Source: Acanthaster planci
Taxonomy: Eukaryota; Echinodermata; Asteroidea; Valvatida; Acanthasteridae
Direction: 5' to 3'
Assembly: GCF_001949145.1 (NCBI RefSeq)
Contig: NW_019091451.1
Location: 994,091-1,058,090 of the forward strand
Length of the DNA stretch: 64,000 nucleotides
Below the pieces are notes generated by a model. The model had not been told where the DNA came from and ran no database searches. It was given only the letters and a program-made list of their open reading frames with translations. The position numbers and the translations under genes are program-made. This document shows positions 25,716 to 37,700 of this stretch, one piece after another; position 1 is the first letter of the stretch; each line of letters opens with the position of its first letter.

Positions 25716-27299
25716 CATTTGGACTTGAATAAGCCAAGAGCATATAATTACCAAAGCTTTTCGTTCGCATAATTCTTGGACATTCTCGACAGTGATACTT
25801 TTCTTCCATGAAGGAATGTGTTTGGGAATGTGACTGTGGACTTGACATGACACACAGAAAATGGTAAAAGAAGACTGAAGAATATTTTTGAAATAATTGT
25901 TTTTTGAGTGTTTGAAATGAAATGTAACAAAAAATATGCTGCATACTTAATGGAAATCTTCAAAGATGGAGGTGTTGCAGTGATTTTGTTCCAGTTATGC
26001 AACAAAATGATGTCTGTTATAGAAAGTCTGTCTCTCAATTAAAAAAATAAAAACAGAGATAAATGTACTTGAGAAATCCCAGCATATGGTGGTACATAAA
26101 TGATGATTTGGACAGATGGTGCCCCCCAAAAAGGTTGAGATAAATAAAAAACATGATTGATAAAAACCAATGGCTATGTTGAAATAATCGATTTCATATA
26201 CTTTGAAATCCTTGTTTATCCTTGTTATAATAATGTTTGATTTAATCCTTTGAAAAGATCATCTTGTTCCTATTTCCTCCTCTAATTCTTCATCCTATAC
26301 TGTTGATATCCTGGGTACAGCATCTGAGGAGCGCAACATATCTCAGAACACCAAGACAAGCAGTGCAACTGAAAAGTGAATTGAAAACCCATTAGTGCTT
26401 CGGAAATGTCAAAAGATTCTTTTGCATGTGTTTGTTATGAATTATAGCACAATTAGCCTCTTGATGCGGCATTTCCCATTCTGTCACAACTTCAAAGTGG
26501 TTGGATTGCTTCTTGCAATTGCTTTAGAATTGTGGGTTTTGTTCATTTTTTTAAGCATGCAAAACTGCCACAGAGTACCGAAGTGTGACGTCATTTTGAA
26601 CCAGAAATTGTAGTGCAAACAAATAGTGTACACGAGCATGTTGGTTCACATGCTGGTTACACACACGTAATTGTGCACGCGACGTATTCACTCTATGTTT
26701 GAAGAGGCCTGTTTACTGATGACATTGCACTTTGTTTTAAAACCTGTGTGCTTTCCCAAGGAGCTTTGAATCCATTATCCCCACATGGAAAAGTGCACAG
26801 GAATAAGACGTGTGACATCATCGGTAAATAAGCCTATTGTGGCAAGCTTGCACATGCGGTGAAATGCGATATGGTTGGAGGTTATAAATTGCCTCAGGTG
26901 CCGTTTGAGATATTGGGGGTGTGCCTTAGAATTGATTGTTTTGTTTTGGGTTAGTTTCATATTAGTTGTTTGGAATGAAAAATTTGATGTTTCTTCGTAT
27001 GCAGCTCCTTGCAGTTATTTGTTGACGGAAACGTCACGAATGGTGCTGGGATAAAGATGTGCGATTTGTGTTTTTATTTTAATCCATGAAAAGGCTTTGC
27101 ACATTATGACAATGCAAAAAATCTCTTTTAAGATTCTGAAATAGGTAAGCCCAAGCAATCAGTGATGTACAGTAGAAATGTCCAGTAATGAATTATATCT
27201 CAGACACTGAAGTATGTGCTATGAAAAGTGGTTGCACTTTTGTTATGTGAAACAGCATAAATAAATGTATTGAAATGAAAGGACACGGTGTTTGGAAGT

Positions 27300-27485
27300 C
27301 AATTCATGCCTCTCTCTCCGCCTTGAGCAGAAGCACCTCTTCATCGGTTGAAAGGGCCATGTTTGTCGGGAATGTCCATTTTGCTGAACCAGCAAAGTGC
27401 AGTTCTGACCAAATGAGCTGCCGTCGCCAGGAAAAGTGCACCTTCTCATGGTCTGGTTTGGAGCTCATAGTATTTTGTGTCAAAT
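27300..27485. repeat. Dispersed repeat, copy 1 (pair with 48285-48480)
   Basis: Shares a CTTGAGCAGAAGCACC, GGTTGAAAGGGCC, GTCGGGAATGT, GAGCTCATAG series, in the same order, with 48285-48480. Non-coding; element type not recognised. Confidence 0.5.
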
Positions 27486-27939
27486 AATAGGATATAACTG
27501 CTATGCAGCAACAGCGGGCGTGGCATTTTTACACCTTGCGCTCTACATTTTACAGTGGAGTAATATTCAGCTGATGAGTGCAGTGATAGTATGCCAGGAC
27601 CTCTTCCACGAGGCGCTGAGTGTCTGGAGGATTCCTCAAGCCCCGTCCCTTCCACTATAAGGTCTCTTGTTTACACATACATGTACATCAGTTTGGAGAA
27701 GACTCTTGTTAACTTGCCAACACTCATTACGCAGACTCCTTTATCTATCTGATAAATTTCTCTTGCATATCTTTTCTCTCTCCTTTGTGCATTTTTACAG
27801 AGTGTGAGATGATTACCCAAACAACCTACGAGTGACGCTGACTACACTGCTACACTACACTGCAGGGCACCAGTCTGCCGTATGTGCCATTGATCTACAA
27901 CAACAGTGATAGAACATTCTGGAATCTGCTAGCTGCCCC

Positions 27940-28005
27940 GGTAGCTTGTTAGGACTGACTGCCGTGTTAAAACTACAAGATTGCAGGCTCAGAACCCAGC
28001 TGAAG
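27940..28005 (+). repeat. SINE head relic
   Basis: Reads like a decayed tRNA gene: GGTAGCTTGTTAGGACTG (A-box-like) and GGCTCAGAACCC (B-box-like), then a T-run. Too degraded to be a functional tRNA. Confidence 0.35.
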
Positions 28006-28239
28006 ATTTTTTTTTTGTTTTTGCAATTCTTGTAAGATATTAACGGTTGATATAAAGCATCTTTGTGGATTTGGACATTAGTTTCGGAAAGGAAATATAA
28101 AACATGATAGCCCGTCTTGCTTTGACCATCTTTTACACTGTCTTAACAAGCAGTGAAGATATATGTATGGCAAATTTTTGTCTTTTTTTCACTGTTTGAA
28201 TCCAAATGCACCGATCGGAAAGATTCACGGCTGTGCAAG

Positions 28240-28420
28240 TGTGACGTATTGATACTTGTAATGGCTCTTAACAAGAGGGTCAAGGGTTCCAATCCAGCTA
28301 CTGCCAGCTCTCGCCCGGGGGTATAAATGGGTACCGACACGAGCTGGGGCGCAACTTGTGATGGACTTGGTTCCCATGCGGTAAGGAAGAGAAATATTCT
28401 CAGCGGCTTCATGACAAGGC
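28240..28420 (+). repeat. tRNA-derived SINE relic
   Basis: B box GGTTCCAATCC at about 28287, preceded by TGGCTCTTAACAAGAGGGTC (anticodon-arm-like), followed by a body with GGGGGTATAAATGGGTACCG. The 169-codon minus-strand frame over it (28143-28652) is a by-product. Confidence 0.55.
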
Positions 28421-29368
28421 AGCCGCAGATAAATGCCGGCCTAACGAGCCAAATTGGCCCATGACAGACGTTGCTTTGCACCTGCAGTTTTTCTGCTGGT
28501 CGAAGAAAAAAATGGGACCAAACGGAAGCATTCAGAGGGTAATTTGACTGTTTCAACATGACTTCCTGGCCATTGGTTGGACATTCTCCTTGAACCATTT
28601 GAATTTGGAAATAGTAAAATGACAGCATGTTCCTTGTACATATACACAACAAGGGCCCTCTCCATGTTACAATGACTTTGGCTGGAATGCCACGCTGAAA
28701 ATCAAAACAAAATTGTGGGGATTTTAGAGGGAGGCGATCTAGTGGTCAAAGGTCACATCCTGCATCCTGGATGGTCACATCCAAATCTTTGAACAAACCT
28801 GAACAGAACAAACATGCAACACAGCGACAATATGCTGCCCAAATCTATAATCTGGTCCCTTTTTCTGTCCATTACACATACAGAAATGCATAAACATGTT
28901 CAACACTTGTCATCAATTCAGTACATGTACAATATATGAAAATATATTACGCTATTTAATCCGTCATAAATGTGCATTAGAAATTATGAAACATACAAAT
29001 ACAGATAAAAATATGACTGACTGTAAATTCCTAATCACCATATTGCAACAATGTACTTATACTTCATACTGATTATACAATGCACAACTCTGCTTGGAAG
29101 GAGCAAGACAGACACTGGTACATAAAAACATGGTTTTTAATCAACACTATAGAAGCTGTTACTGTTCTCATATTAGAAATTTAAAAAAAACAATCAGTTT
29201 ACCTGATGCAACTCCAATGTCTTGGACATTTAAATTTATCCCAAAAAAAATGCAGTAACCACCACTTAACCAATTCCAACAATATGTGACGTGTTACAAT
29301 AACCAGTTCATAGAAAATAGTGAGACCAAACAATTAGGAAGCCCTTTAAATATATTACACTTACAATA

Positions 29369-29536
29369 CAGGCAATTCACAATAGTGTACCTTCAAGAAT
29401 TTGCAACGCGTTGGCCAATCACAACGTGCAAAATTTGTCGACCCTTTCCAAACGCGAACTGGGTCGACAAATTTTGCATACTGTGACTGGCCAACATGTT
29501 GCAAACTCTTCGAGGTGCACTTTTGTGAAACGCCTG
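29369..29536. mobile_element. Foldback MITE, CAGGC/TA family, copy 2
   Basis: 168 bp, TA on both sides, ends CAGGC...GCCTG. Arms TTTGCAACGCGTTGGCCAAT on the left and ATTGGCC-like TGGCCAACATGTTGCAAA on the right, with a second pairing TTTGTCGACCC/GGGTCGACAAA near the centre. The pairing is strong enough for a long hairpin. Confidence 0.8.
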
Positions 29537-31716
29537 TATTTATCAGCCTTATTTATTCAAACCACACCCCTATAATAAGTAATCATAGTACTGAGAAATG
29601 CTCGATCTTATGCATACACGTAGTCCGTTTTTTTCCTGAATGCTTGAATCCGAACTGTATTATTTTCATCAACATAAAAACACCAGTGCAGAAAAAATCA
29701 ATTTTATAACTGGTTTTCCAACATTTAGAAAATCACCAGCTGTTTACAAGAAAAGACTGACAGTGGGTAGTAAGAACTGTTCACTTCTTATTAAACATGT
29801 CATTTCTTGTGGGAGCTTTAAACTTCATTTCTGACCCAACCTCTGAGCTGATTGGCAAGTCACCAGCATCATTTTCTCGAGTGACGTGACCTTAATATTC
29901 CTGTCTTGAATACTATATTTTCATTGGTCCAGAATGATCATGTGACTGGTCAGTAAAAATGCATATTTATACCCTCATCCAGATCATTTTTGATGTCATA
30001 GACTAGTCCCTGCCCCACAATCTAAGCCATAATGCAGGGGTCGCTAACCAGACTACTTGTATCTATTGGAGCATGTGCTACTTTCCCTTGTACAATTGAC
30101 AAAAGTTAACTCTAGAGGGAGCCGTGAACCAGCAAATGATCAACTGTTAGAATGCTTTGTCAAGTTCGAGTTCATTTAACGCAAGTTTGTTTCTTCATAC
30201 AAATTTCTTAACATGACGTTTGCAGAGATTGATGACACACATCCCCCCCAAATGTTTTTTAAGAGGGAAAGACACTGCTTTTGAGCAAGACATGGGCGAC
30301 AAAACAGAGTCCATACATGTCAGGCAGCAACCGACTGAGATACTTATCGCTTCAACTGACGTTGAAATATTCCAGCTGAGGACAATGTTGCCACAAGGAA
30401 CTTATGACGGAGGTATAACACAACACTGACGGCTGTCTTGTGGGACGCCATATTTTCAACACCCTCAGGGCTACATATCACCCCCTTCAGGTGTTCAATT
30501 CGAATTTCACATAACATCAGTCAATAATTGTTTAACAGTCCATGTTCCCATCCAGAAATTGTCTGGATTTAACAGTGCACCAGACAGGATGGTGCATCAA
30601 TGTGATTGAAGGGGCGAGGAATGTTGTTCTACAGCATGAGAATACATAAAGCTATAAAAAATGCATCCCACACTCATTTTGTGGGATTCAGATACTTTTG
30701 AAAATCTATACAATTTAAAATTACATGTTCATTTCCATACAAGCATTTTATAACATCAAATTTCAACAAAAAAGGGTTGCTTCTAGTGTAAAGATTAATA
30801 CTGCACGATAATTTGCATCCAGCAGAATTTTCATGGCATTAAGGCCCCCTTACTAAATTGTTCAAAATGTTTCTCGCTATCCAAAAATTTTTGGGGGCCA
30901 TTCTGGGCTTCACGGAGAACACATTTTTACTCAAAATGTGGTTGCAACGGCAAGAATTATGCAAAGAGAGTGGAAGAACTTCAAATGCACTGAAGCTGAG
31001 TTGAGTACTGGCCAGTCTGGTTGAGCAAAGTGTACTCTGGGGTCAATTAGGACTTTCACAGACCTAATTGCAATATGGGCAGGTCAATTGCAAACCAAAA
31101 TTAAGCAAGACTAAATAAAAAGTGTACAATCCAAAATTTGTATTAGTTGACAAGTGTGCTAACTCCTCCTTCCCTTTGCAGAGATATTTTGAAGCTGTCC
31201 TGAGCATAGATATTTAGAATTCATGTGCATGTTTGTAGAACATAATGAAATAGGATGGAACAAATTCGGAATAATGTACTCTATTGTAAAGGGCAGGTGC
31301 AGTATTCGTGTATTACATAAGTGCTTTTCAATTGATATAATATATCTGCAAGCCTTACTTCACAAATGCTTATTAAAGTGATTGCACATTTGATATTTTG
31401 GTATACCAACTGTGATGTCACATCATTTTTGAGAATACACGCTCACATATATGCAAACAGCTTTTCAAACAGCCACACAAATTCTGAGTTTTCCAGAAGT
31501 TTATGCACAAATATGGATATACCCACCAGGCTTTGATTTTGCACAAGGAGTTGGTGCACTTGTAATCAGGTCCCCAACTGATACCTAAAAAATGCTGGAA
31601 TATGGTCAACTTCATGAAAATAACCAATTATATTTCCTTATTTTCAATAACACTATGGAATAATTAAAAAAAAAAAAAAAAACACCAACAAAACCTGCCC
31701 GTCACAACAGTGCCCT

Positions 31717-34700
31717 CTACAATCCCGCATAGATGGGGGCGCCATCCTTGGAGACTGACGACAAGAGCGACTTTTCCACTTCCAGCTTGGCACGTGAGTG
31801 CCGGAGGCGTCTCACGACACATGCCAGGGTAACGACAGCCACCACCAAAAGTAGGCCGATCACAACGTAAAAGGAAGCCTCAGGCTTGCAATAATTCTGA
31901 ATGCAAAATGAAGCAAGGCTAAATATGAGTCACTGTCTAGAGAATAGAGATGGTCGGAACACAACAGAAATTACAAGAGCCTGGGCCCTTTCCTGGTACA
32001 CGTACATGTATAGAGACATATCTGACCACGGCAATGCCATCACTGGTAATTTGCACTGGCCCCTTGTAATGGCGGCAAGTATTGTGAGAGCTACTGTACA
32101 GAACCACTCTTCCGTGACAGTCGCTCCGTACAAAACCCAATGCAATGGTTACCACTACTCAAATGGCCATCAGGAGTACCCGGTGAAACGCCAGTGGCTT
32201 CGTCTATAACATAATAGTACCACAGCATTTGTAAGGTGCACAATATCTCACAGTGTCTATCTCTCAAAGGCACTGATGCATATAGTGGGCTCACAACATC
32301 TGAACATTCCTGATCTCAGCTTCCTGGGGAGGAAACTAGCTCCAGCCATTTCAAGATGTAAATGGCTGTAACACTTTGACCATATCTGCCCTCACAGCTA
32401 TCCATTTACTCCTGGGTGGAAAGAGGCACACAGGGGTAAAGTGACTTGCCCGAGGTCATAACGTGTAACCACCTGCCAGGATTTGAACTCCCGACTCTAT
32501 GATTAGAAGTTACAAACCCTAACTAATAAGCTGCATATCCCTAGCCTCTAAGACACAGTAGTCACATGAAACAATCTCAAAACTTTAAAGAGCAAACTGG
32601 AACATCTGGTTGCATGTGCCAGTGTTGTGACCGAGACTATAACAAAATCCAACACAAGACCAGACACAAGACCGGACACAAGACCAGACACAAGACCAGA
32701 CACAAAACCAGACACAAGATCAGACACAAGACCGGACACAAGACTGGACACGAGACCAGACACAAGACCAGACACAAGATGGACACAAGGCCGGACACAA
32801 GACCAGACACAAGATCAGACACAAAACCAGACCACTTGAATGGCTAGGGACCTGAATGCAGACTGGAGGTTTAATGCTGGTCTTGTGGGGATCTCAGCCA
32901 CAACACTGTCGTGGTTTTGAGTCACGATCTCAATGATTCAGAATCTAACAAAATCTAACAAAACAATTAATATAAATGGCACTTCATGAATCTGGAAGAG
33001 TAAGGATTCATTTACAAGTACCAGATTTGAAAATGTCAAAATGAACATTTGAGTAGTTTCTACTTCTGTGTGAAACATAGAAACACTCGAAGATCTCCAA
33101 ATTCTAATCGATAATTTAAGCCGGGGAGGAGGGGGGAATATCTGTCACAAAATTTTTCTGAATTACCTGAGGTGTTTTAGAGAACAGAGGCGAGCAGGTG
33201 AGGAACTTTGGCGTCATGCTCCCTTTGGGGCAGTAGGCCTCCGGGGGACATTCCAGGGGCTTGCAGTACTTGCACTGAAAAAGAATGGATCATCCATACC
33301 AAAAAGAGGGAAAAAATTCATGGAGCGAAAATTCTAATGTACCTCCGGCAATTTCACTGTCCTTATTGGTTGGAAATCTGTCACATGGACAGTGTGCAGT
33401 AGGCCTTAGTTAAATAACAATAATTGTGGATTCTGAGAAATCTTTGGCAAGTGTTGATACAATTCGAGCAAGCAAATTTATGACATGACCTGCCCTATTG
33501 AGCAAAAAAAAAAAAAAATTGTCGCGGCCTGCGACCGAACAAGGATTGCTCAATGTGGCTGCGTGTGCGGTTCTGGTAGGACCAGGATAAAAAAAGTGAA
33601 TTTCGACCCCTGACACTACACGTTACAACTCTACCTTTTATATAATATGGCAGATCAAACCTGGTAATGGCAGAACGGAATTGATTCTGTTATGACATTT
33701 TGTCCAAGCACTTTTTTGGTCTAATTTCCCACTCTGGGTTGAGAGTTTGTCACATTAAATGGCCATTAAATGGTTGATAAAGCACCGTCCGGCTTTGCAC
33801 CACTCCATGCAAAAAAGGTCAAGTGCACGATGATCTTTAGACAAGGAGCTTGTTCACGACTCCTCATGCGAGGCACGTGCTACAACGTGTCTAGAGGGAT
33901 GTTTGACAAAAATGCATTACAATTGTCGAACAAAATCGTTGGAAACTCATAATTTTTTAACTTGTTTTGACTTTCCGACCCAAAAAGTATTAAGAATGGG
34001 GATAAAATACATGCATGTGCTTGGCTAGTCTCTGGAGAACTAATCCTCTGATACAGCTCGGGACATTACTGGCATCCATTCTCCTGACAGAACCCAGCAC
34101 TTCTACACTGTTTCACTCACAGGACAGAAGTACCCAGCAGGGCACTCAATGCAGGTGGACTGGCCGGTCTTGTTCTGGTACCATCCATCTCTACACTCAG
34201 TGCACGCATGGCTACTGGCCACCGGCTTGTATTTGCCCGAGTCGCAAGGGGTGCAAGACTTGGCCCTGTCCTTCAGGGATTCGTGGCCAGCCGGACAGTT
34301 GTAACAGCTGGGTGGACACAACAACTCGGCTTGATTAAGATTCAGTCACAGATTAATTGTTCAGTAAAAGGGTGTATTTTAAAAACCGTAAAATATTGTT
34401 TAAATACAGAACACACATTTTGATGAGATTATGTGACTCATCAACAACATGATGCTCTTCAAAGGCATGTTAGGAATACGTTTAAAGCAATACTGAAACA
34501 AAAGCAAATATTCTTTCAGTGAGAGCAGGAAATATTTTCTTGAAGAATATTTTAAAATCTGTTTTCTCTATCGTGCAATTTATTGCAATTTCCGAAAAGC
34601 TTCAGAAACTATCTGAAAATTCTCTTCATATAGAACCAATAGGTGTGTAGGAAATTTGGGGAAAAAAGTTGTAAAAATCTGTCTGCGTGCCCAAAATATT

Positions 34701-37700
34701 GGTGAATCTTTTCAAACAAAAAATACACAGAAGAGGAACCACATATTTTTTTCTCTTTCATAAAAACTTGCTTGAACAAAACGGTTGCATTCTCACCTAG
34801 TGCAGCCATTCTTGGCACAATATGTCCCCTTGGTACATGGTAAGCACTCTGAATGACCTGCTAATCCTTGGAATGTCCCTGCTTGACACAGAGTACAGTT
34901 CACAGTCCTCGTGGTGTCCGACGACGAACCTTGAATCAAGAAGAGCCAATCAGTGCAGTGGATTTGTGAGGTTCTGGGTCGGACCTGTTGCTTCGATGCA
35001 AAGAAATGGCTGACAAGACGGACACCCCTTGTTCCCCGGCTTGAGATGATGGTCTTACACATGTAACCCATACATACGATATCGCGGCAAACCAAAGGAA
35101 TCTTAAGTGAGGACCTTCAAGTGAAAAGCCAGCATCAAGAAGGTGTATAAAGAAAATTGAGGCGGCAATGGCTTAAGGAAATGTGAAGTAGCAAAATCGC
35201 CGACTTTGCTATGTAAAGCCACAAGCCAACCCCGACTCCTTATGAACACTTTTCTGACTCCGCTTAAGGAGGCGAATGATTACAGGTCCCCAGCTGGCTA
35301 CAAATCTGCACTCGGGGGGGGGGATTTCTGTCTCCAGAGATTTCCAAACAGAAATCTGAAATTGTTATCTGTCGTCACTCAGTGTGATGTTAAGATCAAG
35401 AATTAAGAAAAGAACAAGTGTGACCAACCATTCCAAAACAGGGCTGAAGGCTTCTTAGCGGTTATCTGGACAATGACGCCAGTCTTAGCAATGTCCACTA
35501 CTTTCACTGCCTGCGACTACCACAGCTTGATCACTTTGAAGAGCAACAATCAGGAAAAAGAATTGTCTATGCCTATTTCAGTCTGGTTTTGAAGTGGTGA
35601 GTCACAATTGACCGTGATGATTAAAAATCCCAGGATGGAAAGGACGGGTTTAGAGTTCTGATAGTGTTAGATTTCACCGATGACTCACCAGGCGGACAGG
35701 GCAGGCATACTGCACTACCAGAAACATTGGCATAGGTACCAGTTGGACAATTGGTACACTTGGCGCAGCCGTTTCTCCTGTCACAGTAAAAAATCAATCA
35801 AATTCAAAATCAAATCAAGCACCCACAGCCGAATATTGCACCATAGAAGTGAATGGGCATGAGAGGCTGGGCATGAGAGGCTGGCATGAGAGGCTGGGCA
35901 CGGCAGTGTTCTGCCACACAGGGAGGAGAGTTACACAAAAAGAAGAAAGGCAATGGGCATTATGTCAAGCCTCCACAGACCAGAGTTGTTGTCAAAGCCT
36001 TGTCTGAGTCACGAAGCAAACCGAAATATAAGATAAAGAAGTGGGAATCAAGTAATGAGGCAGCATCTAGAGAATGGCGCTAGCTACAGTGTACCTTTAC
36101 ATAATCCACTGGGCTTTAGTATAGCATACGCAATGTTATTCTGATTTAATTTCAGATAGGTGTGATCACTGCTCGTCGTGATTAAACAGGTGATCCGTTG
36201 ATGAAACAAAGTATCAGGGGACTCATTGAGCATCGGCTGAGTTACCCTAAGATAAGAAGGAATGAAAGTGTCTGCATAGACGTTTTTGCAAAACACTTGG
36301 ATATTTCTGATATATCTTTTTTGATCAAACAAACAGATTCCTGTTCGNNNNNNNNNNNNNNNNNNNNNNNNNNNNNNNNNNNNNNNNNNNNNNNNNNNNN
36401 NNNNNNNNNNNNNNNNNNNNNNNNNNNNNNNNNNNNNNNNNNNNNNNNNNNNNNNNNNNNNNNNNNNNNNNNNNNNNNNNNNNNNNNNNNNNNNNNNNNN
36501 NNNNNNNNNNNNNNNNNNNNNNNNNNNNNNNNNNNNNNNNNNNNNNNNNNNNNNNNNNNNNNNNNNNNNNNNNNNNNNNNNNNNNNNNNNNNNNNNNNNN
36601 NNNNNNNNNNNNNNNNNNNNNNNNNNNNNNNNNNNNNNNNNNNNNNNNNNNNNNNNNNNNNNNNNNNNNNNNNNNNNNNNATTCCTTCTTGTAATCAAAT
36701 ATACAAGTGTTCACAACAGGATGTTTCAGTTTTAAGCTTGATTCCTGCTGGATTAGCTAAATTTTGATATACATGTACCTCTTGGACACGGCCAAAATGA
36801 TTTGACGATAACAATGAACGTCATCCATGCTGAAAGGGTATCAACATGTGCATATGGGTTGTATAGTCCGCTCTGAGCAAGAACAAGAGAGGGTGTGTAT
36901 TTACATAGCAGCGGCAGCCCTTTGGCAGGAACTCATTGCATGCACGCATAGGTTCATCGGGGGTGTTTGCAAACATGCTGAGGGAGCATGACCAATTTCT
37001 GTCTGAATCACCGATCTCTGTCCCTGAATGGTCTTTGCATGTGAGCTCTGGTTGGAAAACCTTCCCACCGAGCTGTCTCCCCTGTGCCGGTGAGGGGTTC
37101 GCTTCAACACGGGGTTGGAATACTTGCCTCGCTTCCGTGCCAGTTTCACAGGGCTTGCAGCTGGCTTGCCCCTCCTTGGGCTGGTAGTACCCCAGCGCGC
37201 ACTTGGTGCAGTTGGACGCCGCCGTGGTGTTGGAGAACGATCCCGGCTGGCATAAGTAGCAGCTAGGGAGTCTGGTTACGTTGGCAAAATGGCCTGACAT
37301 GAAAAGATGGAGAGAGAAAAAAAAGGTTATGCTGTCTGTGAATATATCTTCTCTTTGTCTGGACTTTGTACTAATCATGTACACATACTTTAACCCTAAC
37401 TCCCTAGGGTGTGTGCAAAATCATATTGAAATTGGAGGATTCAGGGCTGTTAGGGTTAAGCTTGTGATCAAAAAGTTGAAATACACTTGCACTGTAAGTG
37501 TCTACAGTAATTAAAAGTTTTCAGTCTGTCTCTAATCATGGGAACCATTCCTTGCTAAAACTTTTCATCTACGACATCTACTCTACTTTCAATACTTTAC
37601 TGATAAGTTTATGCAAGTAAATTGGGGGTGTTGGCTGGTCAGCTACAGAAATAGAACAATTACCACAAAGTGTCCGAGTCTTAAAAACTTCAAATACTGT

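Larger units (their letters stand above)
24589..31716. other. Intergenic/3' UTR stretch between convergent LETM1 and the cysteine-rich gene
   Basis: No exon with recognisable protein similarity was seen on either strand. LETM1 (plus) and the cysteine-rich gene (minus) converge here, so parts must be their 3' UTRs; plausible AATAAA signals for LETM1 occur near 26045, 26143 and 27258, and none can be chosen from sequence alone. The stretch holds SINE relics (about 24.70-24.93, 27.94-28.00, 28.24-28.42 kb), an inverted repeat (25.59-25.72 kb), a dispersed repeat (27.30-27.49 kb) and a MITE (29369-29536). Confidence 0.6.

Noticed and set aside
27940-28005. Possible tRNA gene
   Set aside because: The arms do not pair well enough and the A and B boxes are degenerate; a SINE head relic is more likely.
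28143-28652. 169-codon minus-strand frame
   Set aside because: Runs through a SINE relic; no signal, domain or splice pattern.
32548-32847. Repetitive frames on both strands (TRPDTRPD-like and LVSGLVSG-like)
   Set aside because: Created by the 12-bp minisatellite, whose unit length keeps every frame open; lies in an intron.
36084-36767. Frames of 129-204 codons across the N-run
   Set aside because: Mostly undetermined bases; no information on coding.
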